DNA of 64,000 bases, from positions 186,001 through 250,000 of the forward strand of contig NZ_JACEGD010000008.1 in the NCBI RefSeq assembly GCF_016031635.1, read 5' to 3'. Each line of letters begins with the position of its first letter. Positions within the stretch are counted from its first letter, which is position 1. A program made the translations under genes and the position numbers. This document shows, in pieces, positions 47,105-56,296 of this stretch. The notes below the pieces were generated by a model. The model worked only from the letters and a program-made list of their open reading frames with translations. It was not told where the DNA came from and searched no databases. Source of the stretch: Bradyrhizobium diversitatis. GTDB taxonomy: Bacteria; Pseudomonadota; Alphaproteobacteria; Rhizobiales; Xanthobacteraceae.

Positions 47105-48787
47105 ATGATCAGGTTGGGGACTTCGAGGCGACTGCTTGTAATGGTCGGCCTGTCCGTGCTGGGTCTTTGCGTTGTGGCGGTTGCCGGTCTGTTTACTCTT
47201 CGCGAGAACCTGCTTGAGGATAGAAAGGCGAAATTGAAGGATCTGGTCCAGGTCGCCCGTCTGGCGCTGATCGTGGACTATGAACGCTCGCGAAGTGAGG
47301 GCTTCGCCGAGGCGGACGCCAAAGCCCGGTCGCGGGCGCTTTTGCGCAGCCTTCGCTTTGGAAGCGACTATTTTTTTGCAACTGGACCGAACCTGATCAC
47401 GGAAGCGCATCCCAATCCCAAGATCGAAGGTATGAATATGTCCGGCGTGAAGGATCCGGACGGCGTCTACTTCTCGCGAGCGCAGGTCGACATCGCTCAT
47501 CGAAACGGAAGCGGATACGTCTCGTACCGGTTTCCCAAGGCGGGAAGCGAAGCGCCAAGTTCAAAGATTTCGTATGTCGAGCTGTTCGAACCGTACGACT
47601 GGACCATCGGCAGCGGCATCTACACTGACGATGTGGACGCGATTTTTGTTGGCCAGCTATTGAAGGTTGGTATGCTCATCGGGGGATTGTCGCTGGCCGT
47701 TATTATCATCTCGCTGCTGATCGCTCAAAGCATCGTCAAGCCAGTGAAGGCGATGACGTTTGCGATGGAGAACCTCGCAAAAGGGCGAACGTCGACCGTT
47801 ATTCCCGCGCTCGATCGGGTTGACGAGATCGGGGCGATGGCGAAGTCGGTTCAGGTATTCAGGGACAACATGATCGAGGCCGAACGGTTGAGGGGAGACC
47901 AGCAGAAGCTGGAAGAGCGCTCCAGAACCGACAGGCGGAATCTTCTGGATCAGATGGCAAATGAGTTTCAGGCTGGCATCCGGTTATCCCTTGATGCAGC
48001 CGGGTTGTCTGCGGCTGACATGAGGAGGATATCGGAAGAGCTGGCTGTTCTCGCCGATGGCGTGGCGCGTGAGTCGACGCTGGGCGCCAATGCAGCGGTA
48101 GACACCGCAAGCAAGATCCAGGCGGTGGCGGCCGCGACCGAACAGCTCACTGCGTCGATCGACCAGATTGATCGTCAGGTCATTCAATCGGCCAGGATTG
48201 CCGAGCAAACGCAGCTGGAAGCCAGACGCATAGACGCCACGATCAAGGCGCTCACCGAGGCCGCCAGAATGATTGAAGACGTCGTTCAGTTGATTAGTTC
48301 CATTGCTGCCCAAACCAATCTTCTTGCCCTGAATGCGGCCATTGAAGCAGCGCGTGCTGGCGAGGCAGGCCGCGGCTTCGCGGTCGTCGCGGCCGAGGTC
48401 AAGGCGCTTGCAAGTCAGACCTCAAAGGCCACCGAGCAGATCGCAAATCAGGTCGCAACGATCCAGGATACGACGGTCAATGCCGTGGGGGCTATCGGGG
48501 GTATCGCCGGTACGATTGAAGACCTTGGCCGCATAGCCGGCGAAGTAACATACGCGGTCAGTCAGCAGGGTGAGGCAACGCGGGAAATCGCCCTCAACAT
48601 TCAGCGGATGGCCGATGGAACGGAGAGCGTGTCGCGCACGATCAGCGGCGTAAACCGCGCAGCCATCGAAACAGGGAATTCGGCGAGCCTTGCACTGGAA
48701 TGCGCGGATGCGCTCAATCGCCATTCAGCGAAGCTGGGCACGGACGTGGATCAATTTGTTACGAAGCTTCGAACGCGTGAAGCGTGA
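47105..48787 (+). CDS. Methyl-accepting chemotaxis protein with Cache-type sensor domain
   Basis: This 560-residue inner-membrane chemoreceptor has TM1 at about residues 9-31. A periplasmic single-Cache-type domain follows ([25 protein letters not shown] near 80, [20 protein letters not shown] near 160), then TM2 at about 187-208, a HAMP region and the signalling helical hairpin with [24 protein letters not shown] near 415. There is no C-terminal CheR-binding pentapeptide. It probably steers cells toward the pathway's substrate. The LysR gene follows 19 bases after the stop. Confidence 0.92.
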   Translation: MIRLGTSRRLLVMVGLSVLGLCVVAVAGLFTLRENLLEDRKAKLKDLVQVARLALIVDYERSRSEGFAEADAKARSRALLRSLRFGSDYFFATGPNLITEAHPNPKIEGMNMSGVKDPDGVYFSRAQVDIAHRNGSGYVSYRFPKAGSEAPSSKISYVELFEPYDWTIGSGIYTDDVDAIFVGQLLKVGMLIGGLSLAVIIISLLIAQSIVKPVKAMTFAMENLAKGRTSTVIPALDRVDEIGAMAKSVQVFRDNMIEAERLRGDQQKLEERSRTDRRNLLDQMANEFQAGIRLSLDAAGLSAADMRRISEELAVLADGVARESTLGANAAVDTASKIQAVAAATEQLTASIDQIDRQVIQSARIAEQTQLEARRIDATIKALTEAARMIEDVVQLISSIAAQTNLLALNAAIEAARAGEAGRGFAVVAAEVKALASQTSKATEQIANQVATIQDTTVNAVGAIGGIAGTIEDLGRIAGEVTYAVSQQGEATREIALNIQRMADGTESVSRTISGVNRAAIETGNSASLALECADALNRHSAKLGTDVDQFVTKLRTREA

Positions 48788-48806
48788 GTTGCGCTGGCGA
48801 CGTCCG

Positions 48807-49694
48807 ATGAATTGGGAGCGGGTCCATATATTCCTGGAAGTCGCCCGCGTCGGACAGATTTCGCGGGCCTCGAGGAAACTGAAGCTGGATCATTCGACGG
48901 TTGCCCGTCAAATCACTGCGCTGGAGACAAATATTGGAGCCAGACTGCTTGAGCGGAGCAGATCTGGATGCCAGCTAACTTCGGCGGGTAAAACTCTGCT
49001 TGCCGCTGCGGAGCGCGCGGAAAGTGAGTTCCTTCGCGTGAATTCGGAGATTGGCGCCGCAGGTGATGAGATCTGCGGCACCGTCCGCGTCGGAACTCCC
49101 GAGGGCTTTGGAAACTATTATCTGGCCGATCGGCTTGGCATGCTGGCATCCCGACACCCCAGGCTACTCATTCAGCTTGTGCCGTTGCCGCGCACATTCT
49201 CACTTGCGCGGCGCGAGGCCGATGTAGCGATAGCCCTCGATCGGCCCGATCGGGGTCGCTTGATCCTGTCGAGGCTGACGAACTACAGCCTCAGCGTGTA
49301 TGCGTCAGAAGAATATCTTGTTCGCGAGGGGGCAATTGAAACCCGGGCTGATCTCGCAGGACGGATGCTGATAACGCACGTAGAGGATCTGGCCTACGCC
49401 CGGGCCCTGAGCTACGCGTCGGCTGTTGGACGGTTCATGTCGCGCCGGTACGAGTGCGGGTCCGTTGTCGGTCAGCTCGAGGCCATCCGCTCCGGTCACG
49501 GAGTAGGAATAGTGCACGACTACGTTGCTCTGCGATATCCCGAGCTCAGGCGCGTTCTTCGTGAAATGAGATTTACACGCACGTACTGGCTCGCGTCCCA
49601 TCCTGACACGCATAACAGTCGACAAGTGCAAGAGGTGCGTCGATTCATTTCCGGGTCAATAAGGGAGGATCGGTCCTTGTTCTGTTGGCAGTGA
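48807..49694 (+). CDS. LysR-family transcriptional regulator
   Basis: This 295-residue regulator begins [20 protein letters not shown] with the N-terminal winged helix ([26 protein letters not shown]) and a substrate-binding domain starting with [20 protein letters not shown] near residue 90. The start at 48807 agrees with family N termini; 39 upstream codons are open within the chemoreceptor end. It is cotranscribed with the chemoreceptor, so it too may fall under the operator at 47076. Its own targets are unknown. Confidence 0.9.
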   Translation: MNWERVHIFLEVARVGQISRASRKLKLDHSTVARQITALETNIGARLLERSRSGCQLTSAGKTLLAAAERAESEFLRVNSEIGAAGDEICGTVRVGTPEGFGNYYLADRLGMLASRHPRLLIQLVPLPRTFSLARREADVAIALDRPDRGRLILSRLTNYSLSVYASEEYLVREGAIETRADLAGRMLITHVEDLAYARALSYASAVGRFMSRRYECGSVVGQLEAIRSGHGVGIVHDYVALRYPELRRVLREMRFTRTYWLASHPDTHNSRQVQEVRRFISGSIREDRSLFCWQ

Positions 49695-49780
49695 AATCGG
49701 GAAACTGGTCCTCGATCGTACCGTGTTGAGATCTTGATGGTGCGGGCATCCTTGCCTGCCGAATATGCGTGGAGTTGCCT

Positions 49781-49978
49781 TTGAACGAAGCGAGACGCCT
49801 TTGGACCGCCACTGATGACGAAATTTTGAGGCAGGAAATTGCGGCGGGTCGACGTGTGGAGTCGATAGCCAGGCAGCTCAACCGGACTGAAGCTGCAATA
49901 CGCGCGAGAGCCTATGTCCTCGGACTCCTCTTGCGCCGCATGGGAACCCGGCGAGCCAACTCTCCGCGGTGGGGATAG
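49781..49978 (+). CDS. Small helix-turn-helix (SANT/Myb-like) protein
   Basis: This protein of about 65 residues reads RRLWTATDDEILRQEIAAGR, then VESIARQLNRTEAAIRARAYVLG. The first part resembles a SANT/Myb-like opening helix and the second a helix-turn-helix. A TTG at 49781 has GGAG six bases upstream; a GTG at 49769 is the alternative. Similar tiny DNA-binding proteins occur widely in Bradyrhizobium-type genomes without known function. It is not operator-controlled as far as can be seen. Confidence 0.6.
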   Translation: MNEARRLWTATDDEILRQEIAAGRRVESIARQLNRTEAAIRARAYVLGLLLRRMGTRRANSPRWG

Positions 49979-50073
49979 TCGAGACGGTTGTTGCTCACGG
50001 TGTGCCCCGGCGAACCGGATGCCGGGCAGAGTGACGAGGTTGGCAAGGCTGCCTTGCGCAGATCGCGTATTGC

Positions 50074-50107
50074 ATAATATCGAAATAACATAGAATATCG
50101 AAGAATG
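50074..50107. promoter_or_regulatory. Two adjacent operator variants before the amidohydrolase gene
   Basis: ATAATATCGAAATAAC (50074-50089) and AGAATATCGAAGAATG (50092-50107) are spaced 18 bases centre to centre. Both keep the ATCGAA core rather than TTCGAA. They lie 66-99 bases before the ATG at 50173. Confidence 0.58.
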
Positions 50108-50172
50108 AACAAAGAGCGCGATGGACTAAAGACCAGCCCGGGTTCGGAAGGCGGCAGTGTGAGGTCGTGCAT

Positions 50173-51855
50173 ATGAACTCGACAGATAGCCATGAGAGGT
50201 CTTTCAACCGCGGCGGTGCCAATTCGGTGTGGCCGGATTCGATTTTCGTGAACGGTAATGTCGTAACTGCGGATGCTGACTTCCGTGTTGTGAGTGCAGT
50301 CGCGATTCGAGATGGCAAGTTTGTCCTGGTCGGTGAAACCAGCGAGGTCAGATCGACTGCCGGGCCGCCGACGGAAATCATCGATCTTCAGGGACGAACT
50401 GTGCTTCCCGGTCTCATTGACACCCATGCCCATGTTGAGCGCGCTGGCCTGCTGGAATCCACAGTGCAGCTGAACGACGTGGCTACGGTTGCCCAGGCGC
50501 TGGATCGTATCCGGCACTATGCCGACAAGTTGCCGGCAGGCCGGTGGGTGAGGGGGGCAGAGTGGCATCCGATCGCGCAGCTGACGGAAAAGCGCTTCCT
50601 CACACGCGAGGAGCTGGATCAGGCTGCGCCCCGTAATCCTGTATGTCTTCCCGTCGGGCATTTCACCCTGGTGAATTCGAAGGCGCTGGCGATGGCCGGA
50701 ATCAGCCGGGAGACGGCCGATCCCGAGGGTGGGATCATCCACCGCGACAAGGCGACCGGAGAGCCCAACGGAACCCTGGAAGAAGCTGCCGAGGGTCTGG
50801 TGCACGCTCTGTTGCCGCAATGGTCTGAAGATGAGCGCGACGAACAGTTGCAGCACGCCATGCGGTACTTCAATGAGTTCGGGCTTACGTCAGCGATAAG
50901 TGCAGCAGTCGACCCCGCGACGATGCGAGCGCATCAGCGTGTTCGGCGAAGCGGGAAAGCTTCGCTGCGGATCAGCGCGATGTACGCGCCAACCGGCGGC
51001 CTCAATCCAGCCATGACGACGGACGAGTGGGATCTGTTCTTCGCACGCATCGGCGCTGCCTCCGATTTTGGAGATGACTGGCTAAGCTACTCAGGTGTCA
51101 AACTTCAGATTGATGGCGGGATGACGCTGCGTACCGCGGCGATGCGCGACGGTTATCCCGACGATCCGGCATACAAGGGCACGATTGTCATTGAGCCAGC
51201 CAGATTTAATGCCCTGGTTGCAACAGCGAATCGTTACGGCTGGCGTGTGGGCGTCCATGCAGTCGGAGACGCGGCTATCGACACGGTGCTGGAGGCGTAC
51301 GAGCGAGCCAGTGCAGAACGCTCGATCAGGGGGCGGCGTTTTATCATTATTCATGGCAGTCTGATGCGCCGGGACCAGATGGAGCGTGCGCGCGCACTTG
51401 ACGTGCGTGTCGACGCGCAAACGTCGTTTCTCTGGGACAAGGCGCCGGCGGTCGCGAAGTTTCTCGGGAAGGAAACCGCTGATCGGGCCTTTCCGATGCG
51501 CACCATGATCGATGTAATGGGGCTTGATGCCGTGGCCCAGGGAACCGATTATCCCACCAATTCCCTGAACCCGTTCATCAACATGTATGTGATGGTGACA
51601 CGGCGCGACAGGAGCGGCCAGACATTCGGTGCTGCGGAAAGGATCAGCCGCGAGGAGGCTATTCGCCTCTATACAAGCGCCGCGGCGCGCTACTCATTTT
51701 CCGAGCGAAAGACTGGATCGATCGAGCCCGGCAAATACGCCGATATGGTCGTTATTTCGGATGACATCCTTTCCGTTCCCGATGAGGCGATCAAGGACAT
51801 CGTGGCCATTCGCACAATTGTTGAGGGGCGCACTGTGTTCGTACGTGAACTATGA
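50173..51855 (+). CDS. Amidohydrolase family protein (YtcJ-like metal-dependent hydrolase)
   Basis: This 560-residue protein has the N-terminal beta-sandwich and TIM barrel of the YtcJ group. Metal-site motifs are LPGLIDTHAHVE (His-x-His) near residue 85, VHAVGDAAIDTVLEAYERA near 360 and IIIHGSLMRRDQMERA near 395, with the final aspartate in GTDYPTNSLNPF near 460. Members deacylate or hydrolyse N-substituted amides or related compounds. As first gene of a four-gene operon with extradiol-type proteins it might liberate an amino-aromatic from an amide, which is inference. The ATG at 50173 has a GAGG site; the stop overlaps an ATG (ATGA) in the next frame. Confidence 0.87.
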   Translation: MNSTDSHERSFNRGGANSVWPDSIFVNGNVVTADADFRVVSAVAIRDGKFVLVGETSEVRSTAGPPTEIIDLQGRTVLPGLIDTHAHVERAGLLESTVQLNDVATVAQALDRIRHYADKLPAGRWVRGAEWHPIAQLTEKRFLTREELDQAAPRNPVCLPVGHFTLVNSKALAMAGISRETADPEGGIIHRDKATGEPNGTLEEAAEGLVHALLPQWSEDERDEQLQHAMRYFNEFGLTSAISAAVDPATMRAHQRVRRSGKASLRISAMYAPTGGLNPAMTTDEWDLFFARIGAASDFGDDWLSYSGVKLQIDGGMTLRTAAMRDGYPDDPAYKGTIVIEPARFNALVATANRYGWRVGVHAVGDAAIDTVLEAYERASAERSIRGRRFIIIHGSLMRRDQMERARALDVRVDAQTSFLWDKAPAVAKFLGKETADRAFPMRTMIDVMGLDAVAQGTDYPTNSLNPFINMYVMVTRRDRSGQTFGAAERISREEAIRLYTSAAARYSFSERKTGSIEPGKYADMVVISDDILSVPDEAIKDIVAIRTIVEGRTVFVREL

Positions 51856-51896
51856 AGGCCGCGTGCGTCAGTAGCGGTCAGGAGGGCGCGAACGAG

Positions 51897-52775
51897 ATGA
51901 TCAACGGCAACGAGAGACCGCTTGTCACGTCGGTTTGTTATGTACGCTTGTCAGTCACCGAGCTGCATGCCAGCGCCCGCTTCATGTCGGATGTCTTCGG
52001 CCTGCAGCGCGTCGCGGAACAGGACGGCGAGATCGCTTTTCGTTCCGACGACCGCTATCGGACAGTCAGTCTCGCCAGCAACTCGAGCGACGATGCGAGC
52101 ATCGGGATTGAAGTATGGGACGACGAGGCGCTCGACATCATTGGCAGGCGCCTGGGCGATCTAGGCTTCGTGGTAAAGAACGCTGACCCCGATGAGTGTC
52201 GGCGACGCTACGTCCATTCAGCACTTCTGGCCGAGGATGCCTCGAAGAACCGGATCGACCTCGTGGTGCGCCCCTCGCGCAGCGGCAAACGCTATTTTCC
52301 AACCCGTGACGCCGGCATCGTGCAGTTCCATAGCGTCGGCCTTCGGACCACGCACCATGTCCGCGACCTCGCCTTCTGGAAAGCTGTCGGAGCCGAAGTC
52401 AGCGACTGGGTCGGCGACATCGCGTATTTGCGGACCGACGGGAAGCATCACCGCATCGCGCTGTTCCCTTCGAAGCGCAACGGGCTGCTCTATTCCGCAT
52501 TCGAAGTCGAAGCGCTCGATCAGATCATGCAGAACAGCTACTTCATGCAAGAGAGCCAGATCAAGATCGTGCAGGGCCCCGGCCGCCAGGCTGCGTCGCG
52601 CCAGATCTTCCTGCATGTGGAGGGACCCGACGGCGTGATCTTTTCCTACGTCACCGGAATGGTGGAATACGGCGACAGGCCGCGACTGGCGCGACAGTTT
52701 CCACTGGCAGCGACGTCGTTATGCGATTGGGGCAGTGAGAGCAAAGACGTGCCGGAATTGCGCGCGCCCCTCTAA
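51897..52775 (+). CDS. VOC-superfamily extradiol dioxygenase-like protein lacking the metal triad
   Basis: This two-domain protein of about 292 residues is a paralogue of the next gene product. Aligning the two, the three iron-ligand positions are replaced. The first histidine (SH in VGL) becomes Ser in QFHSVGL, the second (QHINHQV) becomes Tyr in LLYSAFEV, and the glutamate (VFEYS) becomes Ser in VIFSYVTG. It is probably not an active type I dioxygenase by itself and may be a structural or binding partner. The start at 51897 has AGGAGG upstream; an ATG at 51852 overlapping the amidohydrolase stop is equally possible. Confidence 0.78.
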   Translation: MINGNERPLVTSVCYVRLSVTELHASARFMSDVFGLQRVAEQDGEIAFRSDDRYRTVSLASNSSDDASIGIEVWDDEALDIIGRRLGDLGFVVKNADPDECRRRYVHSALLAEDASKNRIDLVVRPSRSGKRYFPTRDAGIVQFHSVGLRTTHHVRDLAFWKAVGAEVSDWVGDIAYLRTDGKHHRIALFPSKRNGLLYSAFEVEALDQIMQNSYFMQESQIKIVQGPGRQAASRQIFLHVEGPDGVIFSYVTGMVEYGDRPRLARQFPLAATSLCDWGSESKDVPELRAPL

Positions 52776-52796
52776 GACAACAAGAAGGAAACGAGC

Positions 52797-53639
52797 ATGA
52801 TTTATCTCAAGGATGTCAGCTACGTCCGCCTCGGATCGCCGGACCTCGAATCGGCCGAAGCCTTTGCGACCGCCTGTCTCGGCTTGCAGATTGCGGAACG
52901 CGGCAAGAAGAAGCTCTATTTTCGGTCCGACGATCGGGCGCACACGCTATGCTACTCGGAAGGCGATGCGGGCAATCAGACCGTCGGCTTCGAGGTCGAG
53001 GATGATGCGAGCCTGCAGGTTGCCGCATCCACGCTCGAAGCGCTCGGCCACGCCGTCCATGCTGGCACGGCCGAAGAGGCCGAGCAGCGCAAAGTCAAAG
53101 CGTTCATCGGCTTTTACGATCCGACCGGCAATCACATCGAACTGGTGGTGCGACCGGAACGCAGCGGGCCTCGCTATTTCGCCAGCCGCGATGCGGGCAT
53201 CACCGGCTTCAGCCACGTCGGATTGAACTCGACCAATCTCTTGCGTGACGAGCGGTTCTGGACCCAGGTTTGCAACGCCCGAGTTAGCGATCGCATTGGT
53301 GATATTTCCCTGATGCGCGTCAACGCCATCCATCACACGATCGCGCTGCTTCCTGCGCCAAATGCCGGTATCCAACACATCAACCACCAGGTCGGGAGCA
53401 GCGATGACGTGTTGCGCTCCCACTACTTCCTGAACGAGAAGCGCGTGCCAATCGTATTCGGGCCTGGTCGGCATCCGACCTCGGGCGCTCGTTTCCTCTA
53501 CTTCAAAGGTCCTGACGGCATGGTCTTTGAATACTCTGTCGGAGTCGGCGAAATCGAGAACGATGAGACCCACCGCCCGCGTCAATTCGGCTTCGAGCCA
53601 GCCAGCTTCTGCATGTGGGGCGCCAAGCCCGCCGGCTGA
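52797..53639 (+). CDS. Extradiol ring-cleavage dioxygenase, type I (VOC superfamily)
   Basis: This 280-residue two-domain protein has an intact 2-His-1-Glu set in the C-terminal domain: His in GFSHVGL near residue 141, His in IQHINHQV near 198 and Glu in MVFEYSVG near 244. This is the 2,3-dihydroxybiphenyl dioxygenase-like group, which cleaves catecholic rings beside the hydroxyls. A GAAGGAAACG ribosome-binding site precedes the ATG, 21 bases after its paralogue. The substrate is unknown; operon partners are a YtcJ-type hydrolase and an SDR. Confidence 0.83.
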   Translation: MIYLKDVSYVRLGSPDLESAEAFATACLGLQIAERGKKKLYFRSDDRAHTLCYSEGDAGNQTVGFEVEDDASLQVAASTLEALGHAVHAGTAEEAEQRKVKAFIGFYDPTGNHIELVVRPERSGPRYFASRDAGITGFSHVGLNSTNLLRDERFWTQVCNARVSDRIGDISLMRVNAIHHTIALLPAPNAGIQHINHQVGSSDDVLRSHYFLNEKRVPIVFGPGRHPTSGARFLYFKGPDGMVFEYSVGVGEIENDETHRPRQFGFEPASFCMWGAKPAG

Positions 53640-53705
53640 CGTTACCAGAGGAATAAAATACCGACACTTCATCGAACGACGTGAAGTAGCTACTGGCGAG
53701 GGATC

Positions 53706-54485
53706 ATGGATCTGGGACTCAAGGGTCGAAAGGCCGTCGTGTGTGCGGCGAGCCAGGGGCTCGGCAAGGCAAGTGCCATGGCGCTTGCGCGAGAGGGGGT
53801 CGAGCTGTTCATTGCTGCCCGGCGGCGAGAGGTGCTGGAAGCAACAGCAGATGAGATTGCGAAACTAACGGGAAGCCGCCCGAACACGATTGCCGCGGAC
53901 GTGACGACGAATGAAGGACGGGACGCCCTCTTGTCGGCCTGTCCTGCTCCAGACATTCTCATCAATAATGCCGGCGGTCCGCCGCCCGGAGACTTTCGCA
54001 AGCTTGAGCGCGATGACTGGATCAAGGCACTCGACGGCAACATGCTGGCGCCGATTGCCTTGATCAAGGCGACACTGGACGGCATGATCGAGCGCAGATT
54101 CGGCCGCATCGTCAATGTGACTTCGCACGCGGTAAAGGCTCCGGTCGCGATGCTGGCATTGTCCAACGGCGCGCGCACGGGCCTCACTGGCTTCATTGCC
54201 GGCTTGTGTCGCTCGGTGGCCGAGCACAACGTGACCATCAACAATCTTTTGCCCGGCACGTTCGATACCGACCGGCTGAAATCGAACCTGGCTGCGCTGG
54301 CAAAGAACACCTCACGCGACGCCGCAGAAGTCACCGAGGAAATCAGGATGGCCAATCCGACCAAGCGCTTCGGTCAGCCCCACGAGTTCGGTGCTGCCTG
54401 CGCGTTCCTTTGCTCGGCGCAAGCTGGATACATAACAGGGCAAAACATCCTCATCGACGGCGGCGCCTATCCCGGCACGTTCTGA
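53706..54485 (+). CDS. SDR family protein with non-canonical active site
   Basis: This 259-residue protein has the Rossmann motif CAASQGLGKASA near residue 13 and NNAGGPPPG near 87. The catalytic serine is present in NVTSHAVKAP near 140. Counting the usual 13 residues from it, the YxxxK position reads S-N-G-A-R, so Tyr is Ser and Lys is Arg. Such 'SNGAR' SDRs form a known subgroup whose activity is unclear. It ends with the normal TGQNILIDGGAYPGTF. It starts 66 bases after the dioxygenase and closes the operon. Confidence 0.85.
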   Translation: MDLGLKGRKAVVCAASQGLGKASAMALAREGVELFIAARRREVLEATADEIAKLTGSRPNTIAADVTTNEGRDALLSACPAPDILINNAGGPPPGDFRKLERDDWIKALDGNMLAPIALIKATLDGMIERRFGRIVNVTSHAVKAPVAMLALSNGARTGLTGFIAGLCRSVAEHNVTINNLLPGTFDTDRLKSNLAALAKNTSRDAAEVTEEIRMANPTKRFGQPHEFGAACAFLCSAQAGYITGQNILIDGGAYPGTF

Positions 54486-54770
54486 TCGGGTGGTAAGCGA
54501 CGGGCCCGACGTTCTCACAGACATGCGCAGATTGCACTGTCGTGAGATGGTCAATCACCCATGGCGACGCCAAACGTCGCTGAGAGGTCCGTTTTCTCCG
54601 ACGGGAATGGGACCGTCTGCGATCGGTCGATACCGTCTCTTGGGGTGCCAGGGATCTCGGACATCCGCCGCGAGGTGCGGAAGAACCGGATCGAGCTCGT
54701 CCTGAATTCCGATCGGACGTGCAAGTTCAGTCAAATAGACGGCGTCCCTGATGAATGCCGTGTCGATGCC

Positions 54771-55364
54771 CTAGGCCGCCTCCGCAGCCTGTGCCACTTC
54801 CTCGTGCCGCTTCCGGTTGATCAGGTTCAGCAGGTGAACGGAAGCGCGTGCGTCGCAGAGCGCCCGATGATGATTTTCGAGTTCGATGCCGTAGATTTCG
54901 CAGAGTTTGCCGAGCCCGTAGGATTTATGTCCGGGATAGCGCCGCCGCATTCCGGCGCACGTGCAGAGCTTGGGAAACCGGAAGCGGCGCTCCAGCCGTT
55001 CGTACTCATAAGCGATGAATCCATAGTCGAAATTGACGTTATGGGCGACGAAGATGCCGTCACCCATGAATTCCATGAAGCTTTCCGCCACATTCGCGAA
55101 CACGGGTGCGTCCCGCACCATCTCATTGGTGATACCGGTCAATTGAACGATTTTGGCCGGGATCGGACGTTGCGGATTAAGCAACGTGTGCCATTCGTCG
55201 ACAACCTTGTGATTGCGAACCTTCACTGCGCCGATCTCCGTGATGCGGTCGCCGTTCGACCAGGCGCCGGTGGTCTCGATGTCGACCACGACGTAGTCCT
55301 GTTCGGGGTCGAAGCGATAGTCGACCCGGCCGATTTCAGCAACGATGATGGTCGCCGGTGCCAT
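54771..55364 (-). CDS. 3'-5' exonuclease, DnaQ-like (DEDDh)
   Basis: This 197-residue nuclease has all three exonuclease motifs: VVVDIETTG (Asp and Glu, about residue 30), FVAHNVNFDYGF (about 107) and the DEDDh histidine/aspartate in HHRALCDARAS (about 170). It would degrade DNA or RNA from the 3' end. The ATG at 55364 is preferred; a TTG 8 codons upstream is in frame. It is the last gene of the minus-strand array with the membrane protein and the giant protein, about 50 bases behind the former. Confidence 0.87.
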   Translation of the reverse strand: MAPATIIVAEIGRVDYRFDPEQDYVVVDIETTGAWSNGDRITEIGAVKVRNHKVVDEWHTLLNPQRPIPAKIVQLTGITNEMVRDAPVFANVAESFMEFMGDGIFVAHNVNFDYGFIAYEYERLERRFRFPKLCTCAGMRRRYPGHKSYGLGKLCEIYGIELENHHRALCDARASVHLLNLINRKRHEEVAQAAEAA

Positions 55365-55413
55365 GCTTTTGAGCTGCCTTACTGGCAACTGACGTCATCT
55401 CGTCTGATGGTCT

Positions 55414-56259
55414 TCACGACGCTCTGCCATTCTGGCGTTCAAGCGGGCCTGGCTCCGGGCCGTGGGCCTGGCGACTTTTCTCGTCAGGTATGGCCTGCGA
55501 CGTGGGGGCTTCGCTGTACCACTCAAATATCTCTATCGAAACTTTTGTGATCCTGATGGCAAGTGCTGCGGCGAGAAGAAAAAAGCCAAAGAACTTATAC
55601 CGCGCGACCACGCCTTGCGGATCATGAACAAAAACGCTCCCCCTTAATCCATCCACGATTGTTCGGATGTTGACGACGCCAGGAGACAGGAAGCTGTCCT
55701 GTGGATTATCGAGCAAGTGGAACTCATTTTGCAGGGCGCGGGCCCATCTTTCCAGACCCTCGATCCCGTCTATGGCGGGCTTGAGCTTGACCTCGTTCAG
55801 TCGGAAGCGGAAATTCGTGGGGATTTGTTGCAGCAGCCTGCATTTCTCGGATTGGTCATTGTCCCGCCGGCACCTGGAACTGTGATCTTCCATGACCATG
55901 GGAAGGTGCCCGAGGGCATCGAGTGCGCGCTCGAAGGCGGCGCGAGCATCAGCCGCGTATTGCTGCCGCGAAAACTCAAGCCCCGCCGACAGCAGACCAA
56001 TGGCTGCGACACCCAGATAAAGGTAGTCGATGTACTTGGTGACATTCTTGGTATGATACCCGCGTACGAAGTAGAACCAAGCATGATAGACTATTAGCGC
56101 GAGTACGAAACATATGGCTATTTCCAACGGTACGTCCTGGTCCGTGCCTAAATGACGCGATATCAAAGATCCAGTGACAGCGACGCCGATCACGATTGCG
56201 GTCAAAAGAGCAAACTCAAGCGCGACTGACGCTCTCCGTATTTTTCCATAGCATCTCAA
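55414..56259 (-). CDS. Multi-pass membrane protein of unknown function (TTG start)
   Basis: No ATG fits. A TTG at 56257-56259 is preceded by AGGAGG with an 8-base spacer, giving 281 residues. Hydrophobic segments are FALLTAIVIGVAVTGSLI (about 16-33), EIAICFVLALIVYHAWFYFV (about 45-65), YIDYLYLGVAAIGLLSAGL (about 75-93) and, after a 130-residue soluble stretch, FFGFFLLAAALAIRITK (about 228-245). The middle part (about 94-227) is charged and lies on one side of the membrane. I recognise no family. It begins 37 bases after the giant gene, so it is likely in the same operon. Confidence 0.72.
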   Translation of the reverse strand: MRCYGKIRRASVALEFALLTAIVIGVAVTGSLISRHLGTDQDVPLEIAICFVLALIVYHAWFYFVRGYHTKNVTKYIDYLYLGVAAIGLLSAGLEFSRQQYAADARAAFERALDALGHLPMVMEDHSSRCRRDNDQSEKCRLLQQIPTNFRFRLNEVKLKPAIDGIEGLERWARALQNEFHLLDNPQDSFLSPGVVNIRTIVDGLRGSVFVHDPQGVVARYKFFGFFLLAAALAIRITKVSIEIFEWYSEAPTSQAIPDEKSRQAHGPEPGPLERQNGRAS

Positions 56260-56296
56260 GCTCCCATCCTCCTGATGGCGGCGAGCGTATGCACGT

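Noticed and set aside
54555..54773. Minus-strand frame of about 71 codons directly following the exonuclease stop, in the same frame
   Set aside because: It has no start codon of its own or recognisable domain. Read-through of the TAG stop is possible but unsupported. Otherwise the 285-base gap at 54486-54770 holds nothing I can name.
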